From positions 249,680 through 313,679 of the forward strand of contig JAFISE010000011.1 of the NCBI GenBank assembly GCA_022560025.1: 64,000 nucleotides of DNA, given 5' to 3'. The stretch is from Stagonosporopsis chrysanthemi. Taxonomy: Eukaryota > Ascomycota > Dothideomycetes > Pleosporales > Didymellaceae. A model generated the notes under the pieces. It saw only the letters and a list, made by a program, of their open reading frames with translations, ran no database searches and was not told the origin of the DNA. The position numbers and the translations under genes were made by a program. Of this stretch, positions 54,447 through 64,000 are shown in pieces; within the stretch, counting starts at the first letter, position 1, and every line of letters starts with the position of its first letter.

Positions 54447-54992
54447 GGTAGCACAGAAGCACCTCTGGCATGTACGTGTGATGACTACGACGTCAGCACC
54501 GCGAAGGAACGTGTTTCTCGCGTTGTGGCAGTGTCACTCCCGGCGCTGCCGGATGCAGGACAGCCACGAACGTCCGGCGGTCCATCGAGAAAGGGCCATG
54601 GCTATAGTTCTACCGGGAAACAGGCCCTGCAACTCCAGAAGCTGCTAACAGCGGAGGGTCTCCGTGATGGCACGCGCGTCTCAGCGTATGCGTATCAAGT
54701 GCGTATTTCAGATACCCTGGTCACTGGTGGTTGTGCTGCCGTCAGCCACATGACGCAAAGCCACTTCCCTGTTTGCCTCTCTCAATACTTTCAAGTTAGC
54801 ACATGCTAATCCTCACCCACCACTCACATACTACAATTTCTACGCGCAGCCTGCGACTACTGTGTATCTCTACTAGCCTTTGTGATCTACCACGGCCTGC
54901 TCTTGGGCGGACTGGTGTGATTGACGGCCACGTGATAGCCTGTCCCACGTGACGCTCTAGACATGCTATTGTGGTGAACGAAATTACGCAAC
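54447..54992. other. intergenic region
   Basis: About 550 bases: upstream region of the lipase gene (minus) and spacer. No supported gene. Confidence 0.45.
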
Positions 54993-55620
54993 ATGTTCCT
55001 AAATCTAGAACATGTAAAGCTTGTAGAACGCACACAAAGAATACGCACGGCCGGGGCATCGAATGGTAACGCAATGATGGCCCTGGATAGTAAGTATTTA
55101 CTCACACTGCTTTTCATGGAACCCCAGAATGGAAGAACTTGTCCGCTGAGCTCGAATTGCCGTCACTACCTCCGGAGTATCTCCCGCCGGAAAAGCCTGC
55201 CTCGAGAGAGAATCATCTCAATGACTCTCCCGAGACGACCAACCAACACTTTGCCCTGGGCGCCTGGTGCATACGGGCCGACCGATTCGGCAAAAGTTCA
55301 GGCGCTGCGGGATTATTCGGGATCGACAGGTACCGATTACTTCACAGTGCGCAGGTAGAGCTTTGATCCGCCTGACCGACAGCAGCCGAACGAGTCACGA
55401 CTGGACTTTCAGCTTTATGCAGATGAAGTGTGGAGCCAAACGGGACTCGACGCAATCCCGCCTCCACACATGAACGCCTCGGCCACATACGGGATGGCGT
55501 CACACGAGGATGGCTCGACATTCATATGCTGAGGCATTTCAGAGGCATTTCGGCTCGATGCGATAGGTATCAGTCCATGGCTCTTTCTCGGAATGGTTGC
55601 CAGGCTCGGAAATGTGTCTA
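54993..55620 (+). pseudogene. eroded coding sequence of unknown family
   Basis: Protein-like sequence runs across shifted frames. It begins in one frame (LEHVKLVERTQRIRTAGAS, then NAMMALD). A possible 38-base GTAAGT...CCCCAG intron at 55093-55130 links it to WKNLSAELELPSLPPEYLPP in a second frame. It returns to the first frame at TDSAKVQALRDYSGSTGTD, meets an in-frame TAG at 55356, then goes on SFDPPDRQQPNESRLDFQL and WSQTGLDAIPPP to a stop. The residues look coding (little Cys, balanced charges), but no start-to-stop model exists. I do not recognise the family. Alternatives are a gene with unusual introns or chance. Confidence 0.4.
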
Positions 55621-55698
55621 GACATAAGAAGCGTGCCCCAGAAGTGTCTCTCCATATTAAGCAACTCAATCAACAGCTGTCTCATGTCTTCAAGAAAC

Positions 55699-56469
55699 AT
55701 GTCCCAAGTCCTCATGCTCCCAACTCCTCTTCCTTCGGGCGCTTTTGTTTTGGGACAATTGCTCACGAACCCCTTGGAGTTTGACTCAGTCTCCTTCAAC
55801 CCGACAACCAAGCCTGCCTACAGCAAGCCCACCGTACAATTACACTACGAGGACCTCATTTCTCACGATGAAGAGGGGCGTTTTATCTCTAGCCTCGGCA
55901 GAACGACCGCACCTTCTAGCAACGCTCTGGTATTGAACGCGGATGAGATGTCTCTTGGTTCGCTTACCGATCCGTTTGCCGCCTTCGAAGCGCTTCGCCG
56001 CGACACCGAAGCCCAGAGTTTTCTTCGCAAATCCGCTCTTCGGCGTCAGCCACTGTACTTCGTCACGGCGATTCAGAAACTCAAGAATGCCTCCTACCGC
56101 CGAGCGCCTGCCGAAGAAGGCTCGGCTGTACATCAGATCCGCTTACCCATGCTCGAGCGTCGTGATTCCGCTGAACTCGAATCTGAGGAAGAGGATGCAA
56201 AAGAATCGGTACTCGCCGTTGAGCTTATGAAGGTGGCATGCCGCGCCGGTTCCAAGGACGAGCCTCACACCCTCGAGGACATCGACTACATTTGGACGTA
56301 TCACACTCTCGATGAGCCGGACATGCAACTTTCGATTGGCCTTGGCAAGGTGTTGAAGGCGAAAGACATGAGGGCCCTCGCTGGCATCGTCATCAATGAA
56401 GACCTGGAGCAAAGTCACTACGAGCATTACTTCGACGATGAAGGTCTGGCAGGTTTCTCCAGTGACTAG
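55699..56469 (+). CDS. unnamed 256-residue fungal protein
   Basis: 256 residues from the ATG at 55699 (MSQVLMLPTPLPSGAFVLGQLLTNPLE...), chosen because the extension upstream in the same frame lacks character. Visible features: a hydrophobic LPSGAFVLGQLLTNP start, a regular alternation of charged and hydrophobic residues suggesting beta strands, QPLYFVTAIQKLKNASYRR (about 154-172), an acidic linker (DSAELESEEEDAKE), LSIGLGKVLKAKDMRALAGI, and an acidic C terminus. No signal peptide or membrane span. I do not recognise a named family. The size and the FVTxIQ-type strand recall fungal gasdermin-like (RCD-1) proteins, but that is only a suspicion. Confidence 0.75.
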   Translation: MSQVLMLPTPLPSGAFVLGQLLTNPLEFDSVSFNPTTKPAYSKPTVQLHYEDLISHDEEGRFISSLGRTTAPSSNALVLNADEMSLGSLTDPFAAFEALRRDTEAQSFLRKSALRRQPLYFVTAIQKLKNASYRRAPAEEGSAVHQIRLPMLERRDSAELESEEEDAKESVLAVELMKVACRAGSKDEPHTLEDIDYIWTYHTLDEPDMQLSIGLGKVLKAKDMRALAGIVINEDLEQSHYEHYFDDEGLAGFSSD

Positions 56470-57042
56470 ACGAACTCGCATGCCCCCCCCCTGTTCATGA
56501 AATGTACCGCAGCAATCGGCGTTGATTTCTCAAAGAGCACGATACGCAAGTTCTCGAGCATCCAGGGTGTAAAACATTGACGACTTGACAGTTGCAATAT
56601 GCATTGAACAACTTATAGGACAAATGTATGCTACTCAATTTGTTCACACCAACTATTTCGAGAACATGAACCTCGGCATCTGCATGTGAATTCTTGCCAA
56701 TAAAACGTTGCCTACCTCTGAGAAAGAGAGCATATATTCGGTGACTGTGGCCATACAGGTGTGACTTCATAATCACCACCTGTATGAAGTGGTACCTGTT
56801 GAGCGTACTCAGCCGTTAATCTCACCTGCCAAAGAGACGATCAAAATACGGGCCTTTGAAACGCATGTTATTGTCGTTCAGAGCACGCTGAAAGTGTGCA
56901 TTACACGAGGTTAAATTTACATGGAATGTGACTGGCAGACTTGGTTTCAGATTACGTATTATGTCTATATTGGTATATTTACAGTTCCTTTTCGTCATCG
57001 GAACAAAAAGGCTATACATCGTTCCCCGCTAGTATCCAAAGC
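56470..57042. other. convergent intergenic region
   Basis: About 570 bases between the 3' ends of the 256-residue protein gene and the flavoprotein gene. A C9 run lies near 56483. No supported ORF. Confidence 0.45.
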
Positions 57043-58764
57043 TTACAAAGCCAGGATCTTCTCAACAGCCCGCTCGGCAATGATCATGGTACCCAGTACA
57101 GGGTTCGTGGTTAGGGGAGCACTGATTGAGGCATCAACAACGTGAATGTTACTGGTACCAAGGACCGTAGCATTCGTATCAACGCAAGTCTCGAATCTGC
57201 AGCTGGAAGACCAGTGCTGGACGTTGCCGAGAGTGTAATCGGACGGTGTGCTGACCCAGGTGGTGATTTGTTCCAGAGTGGAGTTGCCAGCAATGTTCAA
57301 AGGCTTCAAAGTCTTGGGCAGGGCCTGGAAAATGCTGTGAATGAACTGACCGACAGCCTGCGCGTCGCGCTTGTCGGAGTAGAAGAAGCCAGACGAGGGT
57401 GTGGCGATACCCTTCTCGTCGAGACCGACACGTCCGAAGGAGCGCAGTCCAGAGGTTCCGTACACGTTCAGGGTGATGGTGCCGTTCTCCATGAAGTCGA
57501 CAGCGCCGGATGAGTCGATAGTACCCTGGCAGCCAATGGTCTCGTTTCCCTGCTTAACGAAGTCCCAAAAAGCGCTGGTTTGCGAGCCGAAAGAGTACGG
57601 GCCGGAGCGCGACTTCAGGTAGAGATCACGATCAGCCGGGATGGGGTCGGTGTAGTTGTAGTTGTAGGAGGAGATGGAGTCGGAGAATAGCTCGATGAAC
57701 GTGTTAGGATTGTCGAAGACTTTGTCACCAACAGCGCTGTTGTTAATCCACTGGCTGGTGGGGAGGGTGAGTTGACCGGCTGCGGAAAGGTTGCGGAGAG
57801 TAGCTGCCTCGCCAATGCCGGACCACATGAGAAGCTGAGGGCTGAGGAGAGCACCACCCGAAAGGATGACACGTCCACTCTTAGCGATATTGACAACGGA
57901 AGTGGCGTTGGAGCCCTTGAGCTGGATCTCAACACCAGTCGCAGTCTTACCGTGACGAATGACGCGAACAACCTTAGTCCCAGTTTGGAAGTGGAAGTTG
58001 GGGCGATGGAGCGCAGACAGGAGGTAGGTCTTGACAGGACCGCTTCTCTGGCCACCCTCATAATTGTAGATGGGGTGGCCAAAGACCTTAGTTTTCTGGT
58101 GATTCTCCCAGTTATCGTTGAGGCCGACTTCTGCATAGCCAGCACCGTCAACGAGCCATTCCTTGGCAGCCTCGAAACCGCTCTGTAGGTAACGCTTGCC
58201 ATCGGTTGACGGGTTATCAGTCGAGGGCTGCTTAGCATGAACCTTTGCAATCGCACTCTGCATGTCCGAGTTCTTCCATCCAGCAGGGAAGTACAGGTCC
58301 CAATCAGAAGCAGGAGGCTGGAAGAACAGTCCAGCGTTAACGGCAGTGTTACCACCGACTGTACAGCCCTGGAAGGCATTGACAACATCCGCAGCACATG
58401 TCAGATTGCCAGCTACTGAGAAGATGGACTAAAAATATTAGCCTGATACCACAATGCAACGAACAATTGCAGGACAAACCTTGTAAAGACCAGGAACATC
58501 AACGCGGCTGAGCTCAGTACCGTTCAGCCAGCCAGGACGCTCACGACCGCCCGTGATGTAGTATGATGGACCGCCCTGCTCGAGGAGAAGGGTCTTCTTA
58601 CCAGCCTCGCTCATGCGATCGGCAACGATAAGACCGGCAGGCCCAGAGCCCACAACAATAACATCGTAGTCAGCCTCAGAGGTGCAGTTCTTATCCGCGA
58701 TAGGAGCAGCGCTGGCGATTAGTGCAGTGGATAGCAGAGCTCCCCACGTTTGTGTGACCTTCAT
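57043..58764 (-). CDS. GMC oxidoreductase, cellobiose-dehydrogenase-like flavoprotein (AA3 type)
   Basis: Two exons (58764-58480 and 58428-57043; 51-bp phase-0 intron with GTTTGT donor) give 556 residues. A signal peptide (VTQTWGALLSTALIASAAP) precedes the FAD domain: YDVIVVGSGPAGLIVADRMSEAGKKTLLLEQGG, the classic GMC ADP-binding motif. GCTVGGNTAVNAGLFFQPP is the second GMC signature, and SGRVILSGGALLSPQLLMWSGIG follows. The C terminus has the catalytic His in VQHWSSSC and Asn in TTNPVLGTMIIAERA. The pattern is nearest to the flavodehydrogenase of cellobiose dehydrogenase, but there is no N-terminal cytochrome b domain. It should be a secreted FAD oxidoreductase acting on a sugar or alcohol; substrate unknown. 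Divergent from the gene at 59983 across 1.2 kb. Confidence 0.9.
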
Positions 58765-59982
58765 CTTGAGCGTGGATGGTCTTAATAGTACTACCGATTT
58801 CGTCCCGTGACCCTTGTGATTGACTGCAGGAGGATGCACGTCTAATTCATGGCGGTCATACTATCAATATATCTCACTCCCACGGCAGATTAGCTGCACG
58901 TGGCGAGTCGTCTACCATACAACTTTCGCCATGTTGAGAATTCGATCCACCACACGGATACGAAGGAAGATGACGCTGTAGTTCCAGAGCCCAGTCAACG
59001 GTGCAGTGTGGCGCGCCGTGCACAACGCTATCATCACACTTGCGGCTGTTAGTCTCTATTAGTCAACGATCCACAGGCCAATTTACGAGAGCCAAATGCT
59101 ATAGTGGCCTATCTTTGGCAGCACCGATCGCACCTTTCGTCATCTTCGTGAAAAGGCTGACAGTTTCAGCTGCGGGGCAAAGCCACACTCACTGCACGGG
59201 CAAGAGAGGCTGGTGCATGCGTGCATGCGCACGACGGACCTGCGTCAACCGTGAGGAGATCCGATGCTGTGGGATAAGCGACCGCACACAACGCATCGCG
59301 ACATTGCATGCTTTGCATCAACCTGAAACGCTTTGACCCAGGGCCGCACAAAGGCCGTTACAGCGCGCGAGGCGCACTCGCCGGGGTCCACAGTCGGACC
59401 GCGCCTTCCGCGCCACCATGGCTCCTCCTCAAGCCTCACCTGCCGACATATGTCCGCCATTACCGCGCCTTCCATTCGATCGGAATTTACCAGCTTCAAG
59501 GTTTTCTGGTTGGCATAAATCCTACAGGATTCTGCAATATAGGGGTTGTCGGGGGAAGGAGGCATCGGCCCTTCAGTGGAGCACTGTCAGGTGTAGTGCA
59601 CGGTAGCGTATGTGAGGCATGGCGTGAGACGATGGGAAATAAGAGATTGCAGAGAAAAGCTTTTATGTGGACGGAAGTGGCAGGCCGAGGGAGGTCTTGT
59701 TGTTGTCTGGACAGGCACTTATGCGTGATCGGGACAACTGCACCTGGGTTGATCATCATCTTGCAGCGAAGTACTGCCGGCCGCGTGCGCACAAGGATCA
59801 TGTGTTTGAAATACACGGTGAGCAGCAAGCTGGACCACGATCCAGGTACTTGATTGTCTGGTCGCAAGACAACTGCTGGGGACTCTCGCACTTTTTTTTC
59901 TCCAACCATTTACTTGCTCTAAGAGCTTCAACTGCGGATGAACTGACGGCTTTCTGAGACTGGAGCCGTCACGTCCATCACC
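58765..59982. other. divergent intergenic region, 1.2 kb
   Basis: Promoter region of the flavoprotein (minus) and rhodopsin-domain gene (plus). Long overlapping frames on both strands (59308-59853, 59496-59909) have no family features. Confidence 0.45.
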
Positions 59983-61250
59983 ATGGCACCGAACTACCAA
60001 ATGTTCTACGCCGTAGAGATCACGACGTTATGTCTGGCGGTCGTCTGCTTTACACTACGACTTTCGAACCGATATGTGAAGAAGATCAGCACTTTTGTGA
60101 GTAGCCAGTCCCACAAAACCCCAGAATCTTTCTTTTCAACTGGGTTGCACACGCTAGCTGGCACCCATCTTGTCGATCGCTTGAAGCTGGCACTGACGTC
60201 GACAGGATGACCTTGTGCTCGCTATCGCGACAGTGATGTCGGTTTGCATGACTGCCATGGTGTGGCGACTATATCATTTAGGCTACGCCTTGGACCTAGA
60301 TGAGGTTCCAGCCGAGAACAACTACCCGATCGGCAGACTCAGTCTCGCGCTGTTCTCCATGTTTCCCATGTGCTACAGTCTGATACGGATCTCGATTCTA
60401 TTCACTTACCTCAAGTTGTTCCCGTCACAAACCAATCGGTGGCTTTGCTGGGGCCTCTGTATACTACAGATCGGCTACTCACTGTGGGCTGGTTTGGCCA
60501 CACTGCTGCAGTGCAAACCCATCAATGCTTACTGGAACAAGACCATCGAGGGATGGGTTTGTCACAGCCCGCACAGTCAGGACTACGCCATCTTGACGTT
60601 GAACAGTTGTTTCGACATGATTGTGTACATCTGGCCAGCACACTACCTGTACAAACTCAACTTGCCTTTCAGGGCACGAGCTGAGCTCATCATTGCTTTC
60701 TCTATTGGCCTTGTGTACGTATATCTGCTTCCTGGGTTCATCGAATGCCCGACTGAACGAGTCTAGTAACCTCGGCCTCTCCTTCGCGCGCCTCTCACTG
60801 CTCGTTACGATGTACAATACCGAAGAATGGATGCGGTACGGACCACCAGGTGTTCTGATCATCATTGTTGAGTCCCATGTCGGCATCACGTGCGCCTCGC
60901 TACCTTATTTACGATTCCTGTTTGAATTTGTCTCAACGAATTACTTATCAAAATCCGCATACGGAAACACTAAGGATCCTACGAAAGCAAAGCACTCTGA
61001 TCCTAGCCACCCAAACCATCCTTTCGTGGAGCTTGGAGGTCGGAGTGGTGGAGGTATACAACGAAAGACGGACATCGAGATTAGCACATTCAGGGAAGAT
61101 GGCAGCGAGGAAGACCTTAGGGAGTACGGGAGAAGGGACAAGGCAATGGAAGAGCAGATGCGTAGAGACGAAAGGGTGTGGGATGGAGAGGACGTTCAAA
61201 TAGCAGACCAGACAGTTGGCAAGCACCTACATCCTGGTATGGCAATGTAA
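59983..61250 (+). CDS. rhodopsin-domain (Pth11-like) integral membrane protein
   Basis: Three exons (59983-60096, 60206-60714, 60767-61250; introns of 109 and 52 bp) give 368 residues. It has about seven hydrophobic spans, including YAVEITTLCLAVVCFTLRL, DDLVLAIATVMSVCMTAMVW (the DDxxxxxA entry of the family), LALFSMFPMCYSLIRISILFTYL, CWGLCILQIGYSLWAGLATLL, and AELIIAFSIGLV joined over intron 2 to NLGLSFARLSLLVTMYN. The QCKPINAYWN motif after helix 4 is typical. The tail is long and charged. There is no N-terminal CFEM domain. These fungal proteins resemble G-protein coupled receptors, some in host sensing; ligand unknown. Confidence 0.9.
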
Positions 61251-62197
61251 TCTAGTTACCGGCGGAACGCAGAAAAGTAACTCAACATCAAAATAATCGT
61301 AAATATTAAGTACTCTGATGCAAAAGTGTTTCACTGTTTATTCACATCGACTACCTGATAGTAAGCGCACAACCAAAGACAAAAGTTCAGTCTTCGGACC
61401 GTCTCTTAGAGGCGGAATTTTTTCTGCGGGCTGCAGTCTCCTGGTCGTGTGGACGAAGGTTACTGCTGTTAGGTGGGCACGTGGCTGCGAAAAGAACAGA
61501 GACTCTGAAAACTGTCCTACGTTCCTCTCAACATTGCAGCACAACAGAAAAAGTGACAGAACATCTTGAGAGACGAACTTGCAGAGCAGGCTTTCCTCTA
61601 CAATTCAGTGATTCGGTAGGGGTTTAGAAAAGCTGCTGTAGTGTGCTCTCGTTGCAAAGTAGAGCTTGTGGTCTCCCTCGACTATGAGGTGTTTGCGAGA
61701 ATGAGGACGATTTTGTATTCGTGTGGTGGGAAAGCAGAACACCAAGTACCTCGACACAGGCTACAGTGGCGTGTCTTGATTTCGACTCCGCCTGCGACTC
61801 TACTACGTCATTGGCCGATGCTGGTAGGCTGGCGAGACCCAAAAGCAGAAGCTCCGAAAAGCCATCAGATTAGACAACGCTCTGTCAACAAGATGAATAC
61901 GATTGATTATCGCGTTGACAAGTGTGTTTGCTGACGTTCACAGTGTTGGTGGAGTCTTGAAACGGCTAGATGGGTGGCTGAGCAACATTGAATGACGCAT
62001 GTGTAGGCTACCAATGACGACTGCAGCCTCGCATTGGATTCTGCATGTTTTGACAACCCCGTAATTTGAAACAATGACAGCTGTGGGGTCGATATTGTTT
62101 GTCAAACTAAGTCGATCCAGATAAAGTAGAGATCTTTGCCTTCTCCATCTCGACGTGCACAACCTGCCCCTTCGCCCGCATTCGTGAGGATACTGAT
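61251..62197. other. intergenic region
   Basis: About 950 bases between the rhodopsin-domain gene and the ORF at 62198. Short overlapping frames, nothing supported. Confidence 0.45.
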
Positions 62198-63085
62198 ATG
62201 AAATGCACCGACGTGCCCCAAAAGATGGTACCATACGATAAAACAACAAAATACCAAGACAAGATGAAGCGATTGGGGTCGCCACGAAATCCGTCATTGG
62301 CCGAGCCTTTGATCGTGGGAGGCCATCAGGGCAATGCCAAGTTATCCAAACCCCCCAAAGTTCAATCGCTTCTTGACAGACCCCGTAACCGGCTCCGGAA
62401 GCGAAACGCTGCAATGAAGCTTCTCACTCCGTACACTACCCACCTTGGTTTCCAGACACCTACCAGAACACTATATGTGCTTGAGGAGGAATTTTACCCT
62501 TACAACACTCTTCCTAGTAGATTTCTCGGCGTATATTCAACAATCGACTCTGTAACCAGTGGGGCAATCGAGCACGGCGCGTATACATTCTCAAGAGAAG
62601 GGTTACTCGATGGCAGCGAGTACTTGAACGCAGCAGGTCGCATAAGGATCCAAACCCAGGCGCTGCAGGAGTCTGGGACAGAGGCAGCGGTCTCGATCCG
62701 GAGCCATAGTCTTGATGAGCGCTCAGCAAGGCGGAGTCTTCTCGTCAGGTCAGACATCCCACATCCACATTCGGCACTTGACCTGACACGTGCTGGCGCC
62801 CAAAGCATAACAAGTCTTAGTGACACGGGCAATGCAAAGGAAATTGTGTACCTGGCAGTCCGGCAAGGGCCCACTGCTGCACATTGTTTGGGAGTGTTCG
62901 TAAGACCATCTCTAGCTTGGGGTGCATGCTTGAAGAACAAAGCAAGCTGCGCTCTATCTGGCACGTTGAGTGAGGAGATCAGAGATATTGACTCGAATGG
63001 GCTGCCACGAGCTACCGCCAGACTGCATGGATGTGGACAGCACATGTGGCTCGTGGTCACTAAGGAGGTTGGTGCCACCGCTTGA
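62198..63085 (+). CDS. hypothetical protein of unknown family
   Basis: An intact 295-residue frame; an internal Met at 62414 (MKLLTPYTTHLGF...) may be the real start, giving 223 residues. From there the protein looks coding: LYVLEEEFYPYNTLPSRFLG, VTSGAIEHGAYTFSREGLLD and RSHSLDERSARR. It ends VFVRPSLAWGACLKNKASC and GCGQHMWLVVTKEVG. No signal peptide, membrane span or known motif. The first 72 residues are basic and less convincing. A frame at 63089-63276 follows directly and could be a further exon, but no splice pair was evident. Similar unnamed proteins are common in ascomycete genomes. Confidence 0.6.
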   Translation: MKCTDVPQKMVPYDKTTKYQDKMKRLGSPRNPSLAEPLIVGGHQGNAKLSKPPKVQSLLDRPRNRLRKRNAAMKLLTPYTTHLGFQTPTRTLYVLEEEFYPYNTLPSRFLGVYSTIDSVTSGAIEHGAYTFSREGLLDGSEYLNAAGRIRIQTQALQESGTEAAVSIRSHSLDERSARRSLLVRSDIPHPHSALDLTRAGAQSITSLSDTGNAKEIVYLAVRQGPTAAHCLGVFVRPSLAWGACLKNKASCALSGTLSEEIRDIDSNGLPRATARLHGCGQHMWLVVTKEVGATA

Positions 63086-63276
63086 CGATGGCTGATCCCC
63101 GCGGAGTGCGAAAATATACCAAGGACCTAAATCCCGAGCTCATGGACGGACGTACTTGGTCTGCTAGGATCGAAGTGTATGCCTCACCAGCGATGACAAG
63201 GTTTGAAAGCGCACGAATGCTAAAGCATTGGAGCGCCTTCCAGCTTCGACATGCGTACATCAATTACAACAATTAG

Positions 63277-63753
63277 TTACCCGGCCTCTCCCATGAGCAT
63301 CCACATGTTCGAGACGAGCGATTGAGTGACAAGGAGATTACATCTCTTTTCAGACTTGTATGCGCACTTGCTTGGGCGCGGATTTGTAAGGTTGACACGC
63401 TCGAGCAAAGACTGGGCTCGAGGCGAGCGCTCGCTACGACCAAGCGTGGGCCGCGACCTGGCGATCACTATACAAAGAGATAGGTTACAATTCAAAGTCT
63501 AGGCAAAGAGAGCACACAGTACGTACGGAGCTGCGCCCCAGGCTCGTGTCGCGGTTATGGAAGCATGCTTGATACAGGTCTGCTAATCGAGCTACTGTAC
63601 AACAAATCTCACATCCAAAATGAACACCGGAGTTAGAAATAGTTTTTATCAGTGTGCCAACATTAACTCATCCTCGCCGAAGCACCAAGCCAGCCCAGCC
63701 GTTCAAACACATACATTCACTGCACTCTTGAATCGTAAAGCTTGTCATCGCTC
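63277..63753. other. intergenic region at convergent 3' ends
   Basis: About 480 bases between the hypothetical gene and the phosphodiesterase 3' end. Nothing supported. Confidence 0.45.
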
Positions 63754-64000
63754 TCAAAACCAATAAGCGTCTCCACTCCTACTAATTTCGAAACTACACC
63801 CCAATGCCTTTCCCTCCTCACACATCTTCGCTTCACCATCCTGTAATTGTCGGAGTATTGTGTCGCCCACCAGGGGACCATCTTCGCAAGTGTCCTTGAC
63901 ATGGATAATGACGATCTTGAGCCCCTTCAGCGGTGCGTCAAATGCTGCAGAAAGCAACGCCCGATTGTGATCAGCGCTGACGCTATTCAACTTGAGAGCT
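63754..64000 (-). CDS. cyclic-nucleotide phosphodiesterase class II, C-terminal part (cut by window edge)
   Basis: An open minus-strand frame enters from beyond 64000 and ends at 63754, about 82 residues. It reads LKGLKIVIIHVKDTCEDGP, then TILRQLQDGEAKMCEEGKALGC and a terminal ISRSGDAYWF. This is the conserved end of fungal class II 3',5'-cyclic-nucleotide phosphodiesterases of the metallo-beta-lactamase fold (Pde1 type), in which the HVKD strand contributes a metal-binding His. These enzymes hydrolyse cAMP and are low-affinity. The catalytic HxHxDH motif and most of the gene lie outside. Start and upstream exons are not visible. Confidence 0.72.
   Translation of the reverse strand, partial: ALKLNSVSADHNRALLSAAFDAPLKGLKIVIIHVKDTCEDGPLVGDTILRQLQDGEAKMCEEGKALGCSFEISRSGDAYWF

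Noticed and set aside
57615..58397. 260-residue minus-strand ORF overlapping the flavoprotein
   Set aside because: It is a shifted frame of the GMC oxidoreductase second exon, rich in Ser, Leu and Thr with no domain.

Overview
The window is nuclear DNA of a filamentous ascomycete (Pezizomycotina, probably Dothideomycetes-like; the class is a guess). Evidence: many genes with 50-65 bp spliceosomal introns, fungal-only families (HET domain, Zn2Cys6 regulators, Pth11/rhodopsin-type membrane protein, DUF1770, GH128 wall protein), and 5S rRNA genes dispersed singly rather than in the rDNA. There is no prokaryotic, viral, CRISPR or intact transposon signal.

Layout. 1-10.5 kb: carotenoid oxygenase, HET-domain protein, DUF2306 membrane protein, a Zn2Cys6 regulator with a GC-AG intron, and a ferritin-like secreted protein of the Rds1/late-sexual-development type. 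10.5-18.3 kb is gene-poor and holds one recognisable gene, a C2H2 regulator. 18.3-23 kb: head-to-head SAP18 and PRP18, a 5S rRNA gene and a thaumatin-like protein. 23.4-32.7 kb: GH2 beta-mannosidase, a second Zn2Cys6 regulator, an SDR oxidoreductase and a small cysteine-containing secreted protein. 32.9-35.2 kb: fibrillarin (NOP1) and ribosomal protein uL22 (RPL17), divergently transcribed. 36-45 kb: GPI-type GH128 protein, a Thr/Ser-rich extracellular protein, RDH54 and a small basic secreted protein. 45.8-49.6 kb: a frameshifted BTB gene, DUF1770 head-to-head with calcineurin B (CNB1), and a decayed alpha/beta-hydrolase-like gene. 50-56.5 kb: a second 5S rRNA gene on the other strand, a large LCAT-like lipase, an eroded coding stretch, and an unnamed 256-residue protein. 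57-64 kb: a cellobiose-dehydrogenase-like flavoprotein, a rhodopsin-domain membrane protein, an unnamed ORF, and the 3' end of a class II cyclic-nucleotide phosphodiesterase cut by the window edge.

Functionally this is a mixed chromosome-arm segment. Housekeeping genes (splicing, chromatin, ribosome biogenesis, recombination, calcium signalling) sit in compact divergent pairs. Between them lie accessory genes for the cell surface, secretion and self-recognition, together with gene relics. No biosynthetic cluster with core enzymes was seen. Intron-containing models were built by hand from splice consensus and reading-frame continuity; every junction described keeps the frame, but none has transcript support.

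The best candidates for something undescribed are the 256-residue protein at 55.7-56.5 kb beside a decayed coding stretch, the GC-AG intron that interrupts a zinc cluster, and a 47-nt microexon that supplies the last cysteine of another zinc cluster.
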